64,000 nt of DNA, from positions 291,001 through 355,000 of the forward strand of contig NZ_OGVD01000001.1 in NCBI RefSeq assembly GCF_900258045.1. The letters are read 5' to 3'. Below the pieces are notes generated by a model, which saw only the letters and a program-made list of their open reading frames with translations, made no database searches and was not told the origin of the DNA. Position 1 is the stretch's first letter; each line of letters starts with the position of its first letter. The stretch comes from Sphingorhabdus sp. EL138. GTDB taxonomy: Bacteria > Pseudomonadota > Alphaproteobacteria > Sphingomonadales > Sphingomonadaceae. Of this stretch, positions 28,501-36,020 are shown piece after piece. Made by a program: the position numbers and the translations under genes.

Positions 28501-28680
28501 GGAACATTCCTTACGATTTGTGTTTCGGTGATAAAATCTCTGGCTCTGCATATAGGGGGGCAATTCGTAAAAATCACCCGCTGCTTTCGATAAATGTCAC
28601 AAAAGATTGCAATTATACCGGCACAGCTATTACAAACCCGCCTCATGTGACGCCAATGACCAGAAAAGGGGAGCATCGCC

Positions 28681-30090
28681 ATGACCGAGATGACAGACGC
28701 TCCTGAAGTGGAAGATGTTGCACCACGACGCCTGGATGAAGACAACCGCCTGACCGACGAATTTGTCCGTTCAGTTTCCGAGGCGGTGGACGAAGGCAAT
28801 GCCAATCTCGCACAGGAACTGGTCAACCCGCTGCACAATGCCGATATTGCCGATCTGTTCGAGTTGATCGACGAGGATGAGCGCGCGCCGCTAGCCGGGG
28901 CACTGGGCGATCTGGTCAGCGCCGATGTTTTGTCGGAAATGAACGAGCATGTTCGCGAAGATCTGATCGAGATTCTGGAACCTGGCCAGATTGCAGACCT
29001 GACGGAACAGCTCGAAACCGATGATGCTGTCGCGATTATCGAGGACCTTGAGGAAGGCGAACAACAAGCTGTTCTGGCCGAGCTGGATGACGAAGACCGC
29101 GCGGTTATCGAGAGTGCCCTTACCTATCCCGAGGAATCCGCGGGCCGCATCATGCAGCGGGATCTGGTCGCCGTGCCAGAGCATATGAATGTTGGCCAGC
29201 TGATTGATTATCTGCGCGAACATGGGGACCTGACCACCGAATTCTGGGAAGTCTATGTAGTCGATCCATCTTATAAACCGGTCGGGACCTGTCAGCTTAG
29301 CTGGATATTACGGGTGCCCCGTAACATTGCGGTTGCCGATATCATGAAGCGGGAACAGACCTTGATCCCTGTCGACATGGATCAGGAAGAAGTGGCGCTG
29401 CGTTTCCAGAAATATAATCTGATCTCGGCTGCTGTCGTCAACGAAGACGGCCGGTTGATCGGCATGATCACGGTGGATGACATCCTCCACATTGTCGAAG
29501 ATGAAGCCAGTGAGGATGTCCTGCTGCTCTCCGGTGCTGGCGAAGGCGATATTAACGAGCCGATACGCGACAGCTATAAATCACGTGTAAAGTGGTTGAT
29601 TGCCAACCTCGCCACCGCGATGATTGCGAGCTTCGTAATCTCGATATTCGGGGCCGCCATCGAACAGATGGTCGCACTCGCCGTCCTGATGCCGATAGTG
29701 GCCTCAATTGGCGGTAATGCAGCGACCCAAACCATGGCGGTTTCGGTGCGCGCGCTGGCGATGAACGAACTGACCCGATCCAATACGCGCAGGGTCATTA
29801 TACGCGAATTTCGCGTAGCATTGCTGAATGGAGGGACGATTGCCGTTCTGATTGGCATTGGTACGGCGCTGGTTTTCAGCAATTCGATGCTCGGCGGGGT
29901 CATAGCAGCGGCCATGCTTATTAACATTGTGATCGCTGGCTTTGCTGGGATTTTTGTTCCGGTCATGCTGGAACGGATGAAACAGGATCCGGCATTGGCA
30001 TCGTCCGTCTTTGTCACCATGATCACCGATACAATGGGCTTTTTGGCTTTCTTGGGCCTTGCAGTGGCAAGCGGGATGGTTGGTTTCTAG
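28681..30090 (+). CDS. mgtE: Magnesium transporter MgtE
   Basis: A 469-residue Mg2+ channel. The acidic N-terminal MgtE_N helical domain (residues ~40-150), two CBS domains (~155-275) and five C-terminal membrane helices (from WLIANLATAMIASFVISIFG, with the pore motif IVASIGGNAATQTMAV) are all visible. The start has GGGGAG. I looked for a magnesium riboswitch in the 180-bp leader and saw none. Confidence 0.95.
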   Translation: MTEMTDAPEVEDVAPRRLDEDNRLTDEFVRSVSEAVDEGNANLAQELVNPLHNADIADLFELIDEDERAPLAGALGDLVSADVLSEMNEHVREDLIEILEPGQIADLTEQLETDDAVAIIEDLEEGEQQAVLAELDDEDRAVIESALTYPEESAGRIMQRDLVAVPEHMNVGQLIDYLREHGDLTTEFWEVYVVDPSYKPVGTCQLSWILRVPRNIAVADIMKREQTLIPVDMDQEEVALRFQKYNLISAAVVNEDGRLIGMITVDDILHIVEDEASEDVLLLSGAGEGDINEPIRDSYKSRVKWLIANLATAMIASFVISIFGAAIEQMVALAVLMPIVASIGGNAATQTMAVSVRALAMNELTRSNTRRVIIREFRVALLNGGTIAVLIGIGTALVFSNSMLGGVIAAAMLINIVIAGFAGIFVPVMLERMKQDPALASSVFVTMITDTMGFLAFLGLAVASGMVGF

Positions 30091-30093
30091 CGC

Positions 30094-30612
30094 ATGCATA
30101 AAATTGAAACGGAGCGGCTGGTGCTGCGCCCTCATATCGCCAATGATTTTGACGCTTACAAAGCCATGTCGCAGGATCCAGAGGTTATGCGATATATTGG
30201 ACGGGAGCCGTCGAAAGATGACGAGGCATGGCTGCGTTTTCTGGCGCATTCCGGTCGATGGGAATTTTGCGGTTACGGGCTGTTTGCTGTCATTGAAAAA
30301 GAAACCAATCGATATATTGGAGATGCCGGTTTCAGTGATTTCCGTCGCGGCCTGGGCGCGGACTTTGATCCTTTTCACGAGGCTGCCTGGATGTTCTCAA
30401 CCGCTGATCAGGGCAAAGGATATGCTTTTGAAGCCATGTCCGCCGCACAAAAATGGTTGGACGATGAATTCTCGCCGGAGAAAACAGTGTGTATCATCAG
30501 CCCAGACAATGGTCCGTCGATAAAACTGGCAGACAAGCTGGGATATCGGGAGACGGAGATCAGCCGCTACAAGGATAGCGAAGTTATGATGTTTGAACGC
30601 TTCAACCGATAA
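30094..30612 (+). CDS. GNAT family N-acetyltransferase (RimJ-like)
   Basis: A 172-residue acetyltransferase. ETERLVLRPHIANDFDAYKAM at the start and DQGKGYAFEAMSAAQKWL (acetyl-CoA-binding motif A) place it in the RimJ/RimL-like group. It starts 3 bp after mgtE and is probably read through from it. A short CCGATAA/TTATCGG inverted repeat over the stop codon may end the transcript. Substrate unknown. Confidence 0.85.
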   Translation: MHKIETERLVLRPHIANDFDAYKAMSQDPEVMRYIGREPSKDDEAWLRFLAHSGRWEFCGYGLFAVIEKETNRYIGDAGFSDFRRGLGADFDPFHEAAWMFSTADQGKGYAFEAMSAAQKWLDDEFSPEKTVCIISPDNGPSIKLADKLGYRETEISRYKDSEVMMFERFNR

Positions 30613-30631
30613 AAGCCATAGTTATCGGCCA

Positions 30632-31132
30632 TCATCCGGAGCGGTTTTCGACCAGCCAAGGCTTATAGACCGAAGCAAAATTACGCATATCGGTATAAAT
30701 GCGATCGCGTCCGCATGGCGCAATCATCTCACAGATCAGCGCGTCGAAACCGGGCCGACACTCTTGCCTGACACAGCATAGCATGTTCAGCAGCAACATC
30801 TCGTCCGGCATCGTATGCGGACAGCAGGCGCGAGCGATTTTCACGCTTTCGGGCCAAGCCTCGCCAATGGCTTCAACCAGGATGAGAAAACGGTTTGCCG
30901 CAAGCTCCCCGCCAAGACGATCCTGTAAATAGGGACGCGAGTCACGATAGCATTTCTGGCTCATGACCGCGACACGCAATGACATGATGATCCTTGCCTC
31001 TGATGCAGCGAGTGACATCAAGTCAGGTAAAGGCGTTATCAGTTTTGCGAGACTGCCGGCCCTCAGATTGCTTAGCTCTGATTTTCCGGCTCTCGATTTT
31101 TCCGGCTCCGACCTTCCCGACCATAATCCCAT
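30632..31132 (-). CDS. DUF6628-like protein, probably iron-regulated
   Basis: A 166-residue cytoplasmic protein of unknown function. The block IARACCPHTMPDEMLLLNML matches what I remember of the sphingomonad DUF6628 family (Cys-x-x-x-Met-x-x-Asp-Glu-x-x-Leu-Leu). The ATG at 31132 has a very good ribosome-binding site (AGAGGAG, 8 bp away). An alternative ATG at 30985 with AGGAT would give 117 residues. A Fur-box-like sequence lies about 40 bp upstream, so expression probably rises when iron is scarce. The protein is cysteine-rich (CC, CCVRQEC, CEMIAPC). Confidence 0.65.
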   Translation of the reverse strand: MGLWSGRSEPEKSRAGKSELSNLRAGSLAKLITPLPDLMSLAASEARIIMSLRVAVMSQKCYRDSRPYLQDRLGGELAANRFLILVEAIGEAWPESVKIARACCPHTMPDEMLLLNMLCCVRQECRPGFDALICEMIAPCGRDRIYTDMRNFASVYKPWLVENRSG

Positions 31133-31170
31133 GTGCGCTTCTCCTCTTTCAGGCTCGATTCCGACTGTAT

Positions 31171-31189
31171 GATATTGATAATCATTTGC
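31171..31189 (-). promoter_or_regulatory. Fur box
   Basis: GATATTGATAATCATTTGC agrees with the classical 19-bp Fur consensus at about 15 of 19 positions when read on the minus strand. It lies upstream of the DUF6628-like gene's start and ribosome-binding site, where a repressor would block transcription. Confidence 0.65.
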
Positions 31190-31295
31190 AACAAAAATAT
31201 GAACGATGCGATGAATAGAGCTTTCAAGGCTACAGGAAGCATTCCAAATCCTAAGGCCGCTTGACTAATCCGGCCGCGGCCCACACATAAGCGCC

Positions 31296-31697
31296 ATGCC
31301 GCTCAACATGACCAAAATCGCGTTTCGCAGCGAGAGTCCCGCGACTTTACGGGCGTGGCTGGAATCACACGCGGAACAGGGTGAGGCCCGGCTGACAACG
31401 CGCTACTTGCCCAAGCGTCATGCTGAAATGATCGGTGGATCGCTCTATTGGATTCACCAGAAGAAGATCGTCGGGCGCAGTCCAATTATAGGTTTCATGG
31501 AAAATGGCGAAGGCCGCCAATGGATCCGGCTCGAACCCAAGCTGATTGCGGTCCAGACCATACCGCGCCGTGCGCATCAGGGCTGGCGTTATCTGGAAGA
31601 AAAGGATGCACCGCCTGATTTGGGCGAAGGCGCAGAAGGGGCCGAAGAAATGCCCGCCGAGATGCTTGGCGAACTGTCGAAACTCGGGCTAGTCTAA
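31296..31697 (+). CDS. DUF1489 family protein
   Basis: A 133-residue conserved alphaproteobacterial protein of unknown function. Recognised by LTTRYLPKRHAEMIGGSLYWIHQKKIVGRSPIIGF and WIRLEPKLIAVQTIPRRAHQGWRYL, both typical of DUF1489. It is cytoplasmic with no membrane segment. It stands alone, divergent from the Fur-box gene. Confidence 0.82.
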   Translation: MPLNMTKIAFRSESPATLRAWLESHAEQGEARLTTRYLPKRHAEMIGGSLYWIHQKKIVGRSPIIGFMENGEGRQWIRLEPKLIAVQTIPRRAHQGWRYLEEKDAPPDLGEGAEGAEEMPAEMLGELSKLGLV

Positions 31698-31905
31698 GGT
31701 TCTGAAGGCCAATCGCATATAGCAGTGAAATTTTTCCTGTATAATATCAAAGGGATGACACTTTTTTATAAAGCCAACTCCCATAAAATATTCATAGTTT
31801 TTTCATCAACTTAATCGCCAAATGGGATAAAAACGTCATTTTTGCAATGACTTGCATGTCCATTTTTTCCAATTGGCAACCATAGCTTGGCTGTATCCAT
31901 GCAAT
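31698..31905. other. AT-rich intergenic region
   Basis: About 208 bp of AT-rich DNA after the DUF1489 gene with no coding frame I can support. A weak promoter for the candidate RNA downstream may lie here (TTGGCA at 31873-31878, with a poor -10 TATCCA near 31894). Confidence 0.5.
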
Positions 31906-32085
31906 CAGAACGATGACGCGTCCCCCCAACCCCCAAACTGACGATCATTGTTCGGAACGACAAACAAGTTTCCCATCAACCATGGTGACCCGCCATCTAC
32001 TTGGGAAACGGATGATTCAGTGAGTGTCGTCACATTCACAGAATAACAGGGGAACAGGTCGGAGCGATCCGGCCTGTTTTCTTTT
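31906..32085 (+). ncRNA. Candidate structured small RNA
   Basis: Stand-alone RNA candidate of about 170-180 nt with no reading frame. After a C-rich 5' part (two C-runs at 31922-31934) it folds into nested helices. These are ACGACA (31957-31962) with TGTCGT (32025-32030), GTTTCCCA (31968-31975) with TGGGAAAC (32002-32009), and ATGG/CCAT (31982-31985 with 31993-31996) at the tip. A strong terminator follows. The gene to its right is on the opposite strand, so this is not a leader. It does not look like tmRNA or RNase P. The 5' end is a guess. Confidence 0.55.
32053..32085 (+). terminator. GCGA-capped intrinsic terminator
   Basis: AACAGGTCGGA-GCGA-TCCGGCCTGTT is an 11-bp stem (one G-U pair) with a GNRA tetraloop, followed by TTTCTTTT. 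It ends a plus-strand transcript although no plus-strand gene lies within 350 bp upstream. Confidence 0.88.
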
Positions 32086-32146
32086 GTACCTGTGGGCCCC
32101 GATCACAACATGCCCAATGCATCCAGGCAGCAAACGTAGAGAAGGC

Positions 32147-32174
32147 AAAAAAAGGCGGCCCGCAGGCCGCCTTT
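32147..32174 (-). terminator. Terminator after rpsI
   Basis: On the minus strand AAAGGCGGCC-TGCG-GGCCGCCTTT forms a 10-bp perfect stem running into a T-tract. It ends the rplM-rpsI transcript. Confidence 0.9.
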
Positions 32175-32201
32175 CTCGAAACTTGGATATGGTATCCCGG
32201 T

Positions 32202-32735
32202 TTAGCGTTTTGAGAACTGGAAGCTCTTACGCGCTTTCGCCTTACCGTATTTCTTACGCTCAACCTTACGGCTGTCGCGGGTCAGGAAGCCTGCCGCTTT
32301 GACCGTGGAGCGCAGAGCTGGTTCATATTTGGTCAGGGCCTGCGAAATACCATGTTTCACGGCACCCGCCTGACCGGAAAGACCGCCACCTTTAACCGTA
32401 ACGTCAACATCATATTGGCCTTCACGATCGGTAATCGCGAAAACCTGGTTGAGAACCAGACGCAGGGTTGGCCGTGCGAAATAGGTTTCCTGATCGCGGC
32501 CGTTGACCGTGATCTTGCCCTTGCCGGGCTTCAGCCAGACGCGGGCGACCGCATCTTTACGCCGACCAGTTGCATAGGCGCGGCCATATTGATCCAGCTC
32601 CTGCTCGCGCAGTGGCATGGTTGATACGGGCGGCTCAGCTGTATCGGTTGCGCCGCCTTCAGCAGCAGGCGCGTCGGTTACGGCGTCGCCAGCAATTTCT
32701 TTAAGATCAGCGAGATCGGTTTTTACATCAGACAT
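32202..32735 (-). CDS. rpsI: 30S ribosomal protein S9
   Basis: 177 residues, longer than E. coli S9 (130) because of an acidic N-terminal extension of about 48 residues, common in alphaproteobacteria. The core starts at [22 protein letters not shown]. It ends in KSFQFSKR, whose C-terminal Lys-Arg tail contacts P-site tRNA. It overlaps the rplM stop by one base. Confidence 0.97.
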   Translation of the reverse strand: MSDVKTDLADLKEIAGDAVTDAPAAEGGATDTAEPPVSTMPLREQELDQYGRAYATGRRKDAVARVWLKPGKGKITVNGRDQETYFARPTLRLVLNQVFAITDREGQYDVDVTVKGGGLSGQAGAVKHGISQALTKYEPALRSTVKAAGFLTRDSRKVERKKYGKAKARKSFQFSKR

Positions 32736-33214
32736 TATGCGCTCACCTTGTTCTTGCGGTTCATGGAAGCCACGTCGAGCGGCTGTGGGTCTTGGCCAGC
32801 ATAAGGATGCTCGGTGCCATTGAAGAGGTGCAGGTTACGCATCTGCGCAAAGCCAAGTGGGCCTTTTGGAATCATGCGTTCAACCGCTTTTTCCAAAACA
32901 CGCTCAGGGAATTGACCTTCAAGGACTTTTTCCGCTGTGCGCTCTTGCAAGCCGCCGGGATAGCCGGTGTGCTTGTAATAGATTTTGTTCTTGGTCTTGT
33001 TGCCAGTGAACTTCACTTTACCAGCGTTGATCACGATGACGTGATCGCCGCAATCCACATGCGGGGTGTAGCTTGGCTTGTGCTTGCCGCGCAGGATGTT
33101 GGCGATGATCGTGGCAACACGGCCAACAACCAGATTTTCGGCATCAATAATATGCCATTTCTTTTCGACGTCTGCGGGTTTGACCGACTGCGTCTGTTTG
33201 GTGATACCCTTCAT
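32735..33214 (-). CDS. rplM: 50S ribosomal protein L13
   Basis: 159 residues with the L13 signature [28 protein letters not shown] and HGx-like HTGYPGGL. Transcribed with rpsI. The Shine-Dalgarno GGAG before its start forms the right arm of a CTCC-AAA-GGAG hairpin, which may limit initiation. Confidence 0.97.
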   Translation of the reverse strand: MKGITKQTQSVKPADVEKKWHIIDAENLVVGRVATIIANILRGKHKPSYTPHVDCGDHVIVINAGKVKFTGNKTKNKIYYKHTGYPGGLQERTAEKVLEGQFPERVLEKAVERMIPKGPLGFAQMRNLHLFNGTEHPYAGQDPQPLDVASMNRKNKVSA

Positions 33215-33260
33215 GGGATTTACTCCTTTGGAGCCCTCTTTTCAGGAGAGCGACGAATCA

Positions 33261-33290
33261 AAATGATAAAAGCCGAGCGCAAAGCCCGGC
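33261..33290 (-). terminator. Terminator between cutA and rplM
   Basis: Minus-strand GCCGGGC-TTTGC-GCTCGGC (one G-U pair) followed by TTTTATCATTTT. It separates the ctaA-cutA transcript from the ribosomal-protein operon. Confidence 0.65.
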
Positions 33291-33372
33291 CAAGTGGGGC
33301 GCTAATGACGATGTTTTACCGTCAAGTCAAGCGAAACTGCGGCTTTGCTGACGGGTATAATAATACCGTACC

Positions 33373-33696
33373 TTATTTCGTAATCTGTCCGGAAAGCCAT
33401 TTTGCATAGGCGGCGTCACTGTCATCGGCCGACCAGCATAGTATCGCTGGCGTGTCGTAACTGTGTAAAGCTTTTACCCGTGCCATTGCTGCTTTAGCCG
33501 CTGATTCCATGGTTTTGAGCAAGATCGGATATTCTCGTTCCTCGCAAAGCTCTCCTTCCCAGACATATTGCGAAACAGCTGGCGCCAGATGATTGGCGCA
33601 GGCGACTAGCTGCTCGTCCAGCAATGTCCGCGCAACCTGATGGGCTTCTGTGCTTGATCCGAACGTCGTGTAGATCAGGGCCGGTTTGTCGGTCAT
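33373..33696 (-). CDS. cutA: Divalent cation tolerance protein CutA
   Basis: A 107-residue trimeric CutA1 protein (LIYTTFGSSTEAHQVARTLLDEQLVACAN...YVWEGELCEEREYPILLKT). CutA is associated with copper and divalent-metal tolerance, though its mechanism is unsettled. The start overlaps the ctaA stop by 4 bp (ATGA), so it is co-expressed with haem A synthase. Confidence 0.95.
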   Translation of the reverse strand: MTDKPALIYTTFGSSTEAHQVARTLLDEQLVACANHLAPAVSQYVWEGELCEEREYPILLKTMESAAKAAMARVKALHSYDTPAILCWSADDSDAAYAKWLSGQITK

Positions 33697-34763
33697 GCCT
33701 TCACTATAGCAGGATTATCACGACCCAATATATGTATTCCCCAAGCGGTCGAGGCAACGACCAGCGCGCCAACGGCCTGATGCAGCACCGCCAGTGTTAT
33801 ATCCATCCCGGTCATCACAGTCGCGATACCGAGCAATATCTGGGTGCCGAACGCACTGTGAATGGCGACGGATGCCATGCGCGATTGTCCACGAACCTTG
33901 CGCGCTAGCACGATCAGAAAGCCGACCGTGATCCACGCCCACCAGCGGTGAATGAAGTGTGTGAGATAGGGGTCATTATTTATCGCCGCCCATGCACCGA
34001 AGGTGAAATCAATGCCTTCGGGCACAAAATGGTCATTCATCAGCGGCCATGTGTTGGAGACATAGCCTGCGTTGAGGCCGGCCACATAGGCGCCGAAAAG
34101 CAATTGCAGGAACAGGACAAATGCGACGGCCAGACCGAAGCCGGTCATCCGCGAGGGCTTTGCAGCGCCGCCATCCAACCGCTTCAGATCAAGCGCCGTC
34201 CAGACCAGACAGGCCAGAATGAACAGGGCCATCAACAAATGCGTCGCAAGCCGGAAATGGCTGACATCGGTCAATTCTGAAAGTCCCGAGCTTACCATCC
34301 ACCAGCCGATAAAACCCTGTAGGCCGCCGAGAAACAGGAGGCCGGTCAAGCGCCAGCCATAGCCGGATGGAATGGCGCGCTTCACCGCGAAATAGAGGAA
34401 TGGCAGCGCAAAGGCCAAGCCGATCACCCGACCGAGCAACCGGTGCACCCATTCCCAGAAATAGATGAATTTGAAATCTGCCAGCGTCATGCCCGCGGGC
34501 CCGGTAATTTCAATATATTCCGGAATCTGCTTGTATTTTTCAAATTCCGACTGCCAGTCCGCTTCATTGAGCGGCGGGATCGCGCCCATGATCGGTTTCC
34601 ATTCGGTAATCGAAAGACCGGATTCGGTCAGCCGCGTAATACCGCCGACAATCACCATGACAAAAACAAGAAAAGCGACCGACAACAGCCAATTGGCAAT
34701 AGCTATCGGCCGACTTTGCGACGCGCCGTTTAGAGGCGCCTGAGACTGGGCAATACTGCTCAT
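33693..34763 (-). CDS. ctaA: Haem A synthase (COX15/CtaA)
   Basis: A 356-residue inner-membrane enzyme with eight helices that oxidises haem O to haem A for cytochrome aa3. COX15-type landmarks are VIVGGITRLTESGLSITEWKP, FKFIYFWEWVHRLLGR, HLLMALFILACLVW, FIHRWWAWITVG and VLHQAVGALVV, which carry the four haem-ligand histidines. It lacks the cysteine pair of the Bacillus-type enzyme, as expected for proteobacteria. Confidence 0.95.
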   Translation of the reverse strand: MSSIAQSQAPLNGASQSRPIAIANWLLSVAFLVFVMVIVGGITRLTESGLSITEWKPIMGAIPPLNEADWQSEFEKYKQIPEYIEITGPAGMTLADFKFIYFWEWVHRLLGRVIGLAFALPFLYFAVKRAIPSGYGWRLTGLLFLGGLQGFIGWWMVSSGLSELTDVSHFRLATHLLMALFILACLVWTALDLKRLDGGAAKPSRMTGFGLAVAFVLFLQLLFGAYVAGLNAGYVSNTWPLMNDHFVPEGIDFTFGAWAAINNDPYLTHFIHRWWAWITVGFLIVLARKVRGQSRMASVAIHSAFGTQILLGIATVMTGMDITLAVLHQAVGALVVASTAWGIHILGRDNPAIVKA

Positions 34764-34835
34764 GATCGGCTATGTGATGCCAAAACGACTGCATGGCAAG
34801 TATTGCACTCCAAAAACTGTCACATAATGTGGAAT

Positions 34836-34848
34836 GATATGTTGTATC
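34836..34848. promoter_or_regulatory. Possible Zur operator upstream of merC
   Basis: GATATGTTGTATC is an imperfect AT-rich dyad 57 bp before the merC start. It vaguely resembles alphaproteobacterial zinc-uptake-regulator sites. The only support is its position next to a merC-zur pair. Confidence 0.25.
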
Positions 34849-34904
34849 TTAACACTTCCCAGCCTATATCTGAATAAACAAACAACGTAATGGATTGCTG
34901 AGTC

Positions 34905-35312
34905 GTGTTTACGACGTCGAACCTTTGGAACAAAGACGGCCTTTTGGGCAAGGATGGATTATGGGACCGTATCGCGGTGCTCGTTTCTGGTCTGTGCCTG
35001 GTCCATTGCATATCCACGATGGTATTTGTTGCTTTGCTGTCATCGGCAGCAGGCGCATTGCTCGACCCGATCGTCCATGAAATCGGCATTGGCGTCGCCA
35101 TTGCCCTCGGCCTGTTCACCCTCGGCCGCGGCGTGATCGATCATGGCTATATCATGCCAGCCGCGATTGGCGGCCTGGGCCTCGGCATCATGGCAGGCGC
35201 CATCACCATCGGCCATCAGGGTGACCATGGCGGCGGAGAAATTCTTTTTACCATGGTTGGTGTGGGAATACTCGCGCTTGGCCATGATCTGAACTACCGC
35301 GCAACGCATTAG
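34905..35312 (+). CDS. MerC domain membrane protein
   Basis: A 135-residue membrane protein with four helices. The first carries the metal-type motif LVSGLCLVHCISTMVF (Cys-x-x-x-Cys with a histidine), as in MerC metal transporters. Loops are His-rich (GHQGDHGGGE). In sphingomonads this type of gene often sits beside zur and probably moves zinc or another soft metal rather than mercury, since no other mer genes are here. Start is GTG 34905. Confidence 0.82.
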   Translation: MFTTSNLWNKDGLLGKDGLWDRIAVLVSGLCLVHCISTMVFVALLSSAAGALLDPIVHEIGIGVAIALGLFTLGRGVIDHGYIMPAAIGGLGLGIMAGAITIGHQGDHGGGEILFTMVGVGILALGHDLNYRATH

Positions 35313-35376
35313 TTTATTTAACCTCAAGCGCCGGGCGGGCTCATCCGTGCCCGCCCGGCGCTTGAGGTTAAATAAA
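35313..35376. repeat. 28-bp perfect palindrome (short form of a dispersed repeat)
   Basis: Two 28-bp arms (35313-35340 and 35349-35376) are perfect reverse complements around an 8-bp loop, TCATCCGT. The inner part, CCTCAAGCGCCGGGCGGGC, is the same as the terminal sequence of the long element at 63238-63487. The element starts one base after the merC stop and may end that transcript, though no long T-tract follows. Confidence 0.85.
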
Positions 35377-35432
35377 GAATCCAACAAACACCTCCCCTTG
35401 CCCCCGCACCCAAAAATCCCTAAATCACAGCC

Positions 35433-35891
35433 ATGGGAAAACATGATCATCATGAGCATCACGGCGAGTCTCTCGCTGATGCCGCGCGCCATAATCTTGA
35501 GGCTGCCGGCGAAAAATGGACCGACACACGCGCAGCGATTTTCGAAGCACTAGCCGGTTTTTCACGTCCTGCCTCGGCCTATGACATAGCCGAGCTGGTA
35601 TCGGCCGCACGCGGAAAACGCGTTGCGCCCAACAGCGTGTACCGGATTCTCGATCTCTTCGTTGCCAAGAACCTCGCCATGCGTGTGGAAAGCGCCAATG
35701 CCTATCTCGCCAACAGCCATCCCGGCTGTGAGCATGACTGTATGTTCCTGGTCTGCGACACCTGCGGAGAGGCAACCCATATTGATGATGACGTCCTGTC
35801 GGCAAAAGTGCGCGGCGTGGCGCAGGAACAGGGTTTCAGTTCGATCCGGCCGGTGATCGAAGTGCGTGGCATCTGCCAGAAATGCAGCTAA
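35433..35891 (+). CDS. zur: Fur family regulator, probably Zur
   Basis: A 152-residue Fur-fold repressor with a His-rich start (GKHDHHEHHGE). A winged helix (TDTRAAIFEALAGFSRPASAYDIAEL...VAPNSVYRILDLFVAKNLAMRV) and two CxxC pairs (LVCDTCGEA and GICQKCS) for structural zinc follow. The neighbouring metal transporter and the sequence pattern favour Zur over Fur. No ribosome-binding site is obvious before the ATG. Confidence 0.8.
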   Translation: MGKHDHHEHHGESLADAARHNLEAAGEKWTDTRAAIFEALAGFSRPASAYDIAELVSAARGKRVAPNSVYRILDLFVAKNLAMRVESANAYLANSHPGCEHDCMFLVCDTCGEATHIDDDVLSAKVRGVAQEQGFSSIRPVIEVRGICQKCS

Positions 35892-36020
35892 AGGCAATTT
35901 TTGACGACCAAGAATAGAGTCGTCTACAATCCATCGTCAGCAAATATTCAGGGGCTTTCTGCTGAAAGTTCGACATTATCGGCCAAGTTCGTTAAAACTG
36001 GGTCGAAACAGGGAGTAAAT

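Noticed and set aside
28501-28680. Magnesium riboswitch before mgtE
   Set aside because: The 180-bp leader shows no M-box-like helices or terminator by eye.
31072-31284. Minus-strand frame of 70 codons with a hydrophobic stretch
   Set aside because: It begins with GTG without a ribosome-binding site, runs through the Fur box and overlaps the better-supported DUF6628-like gene in another frame.
34764-35312. Mercury-resistance operon because of MerC
   Set aside because: No merR, merT, merP or merA is nearby. The partner is a Zur-like regulator, so a zinc or general metal role is more likely.
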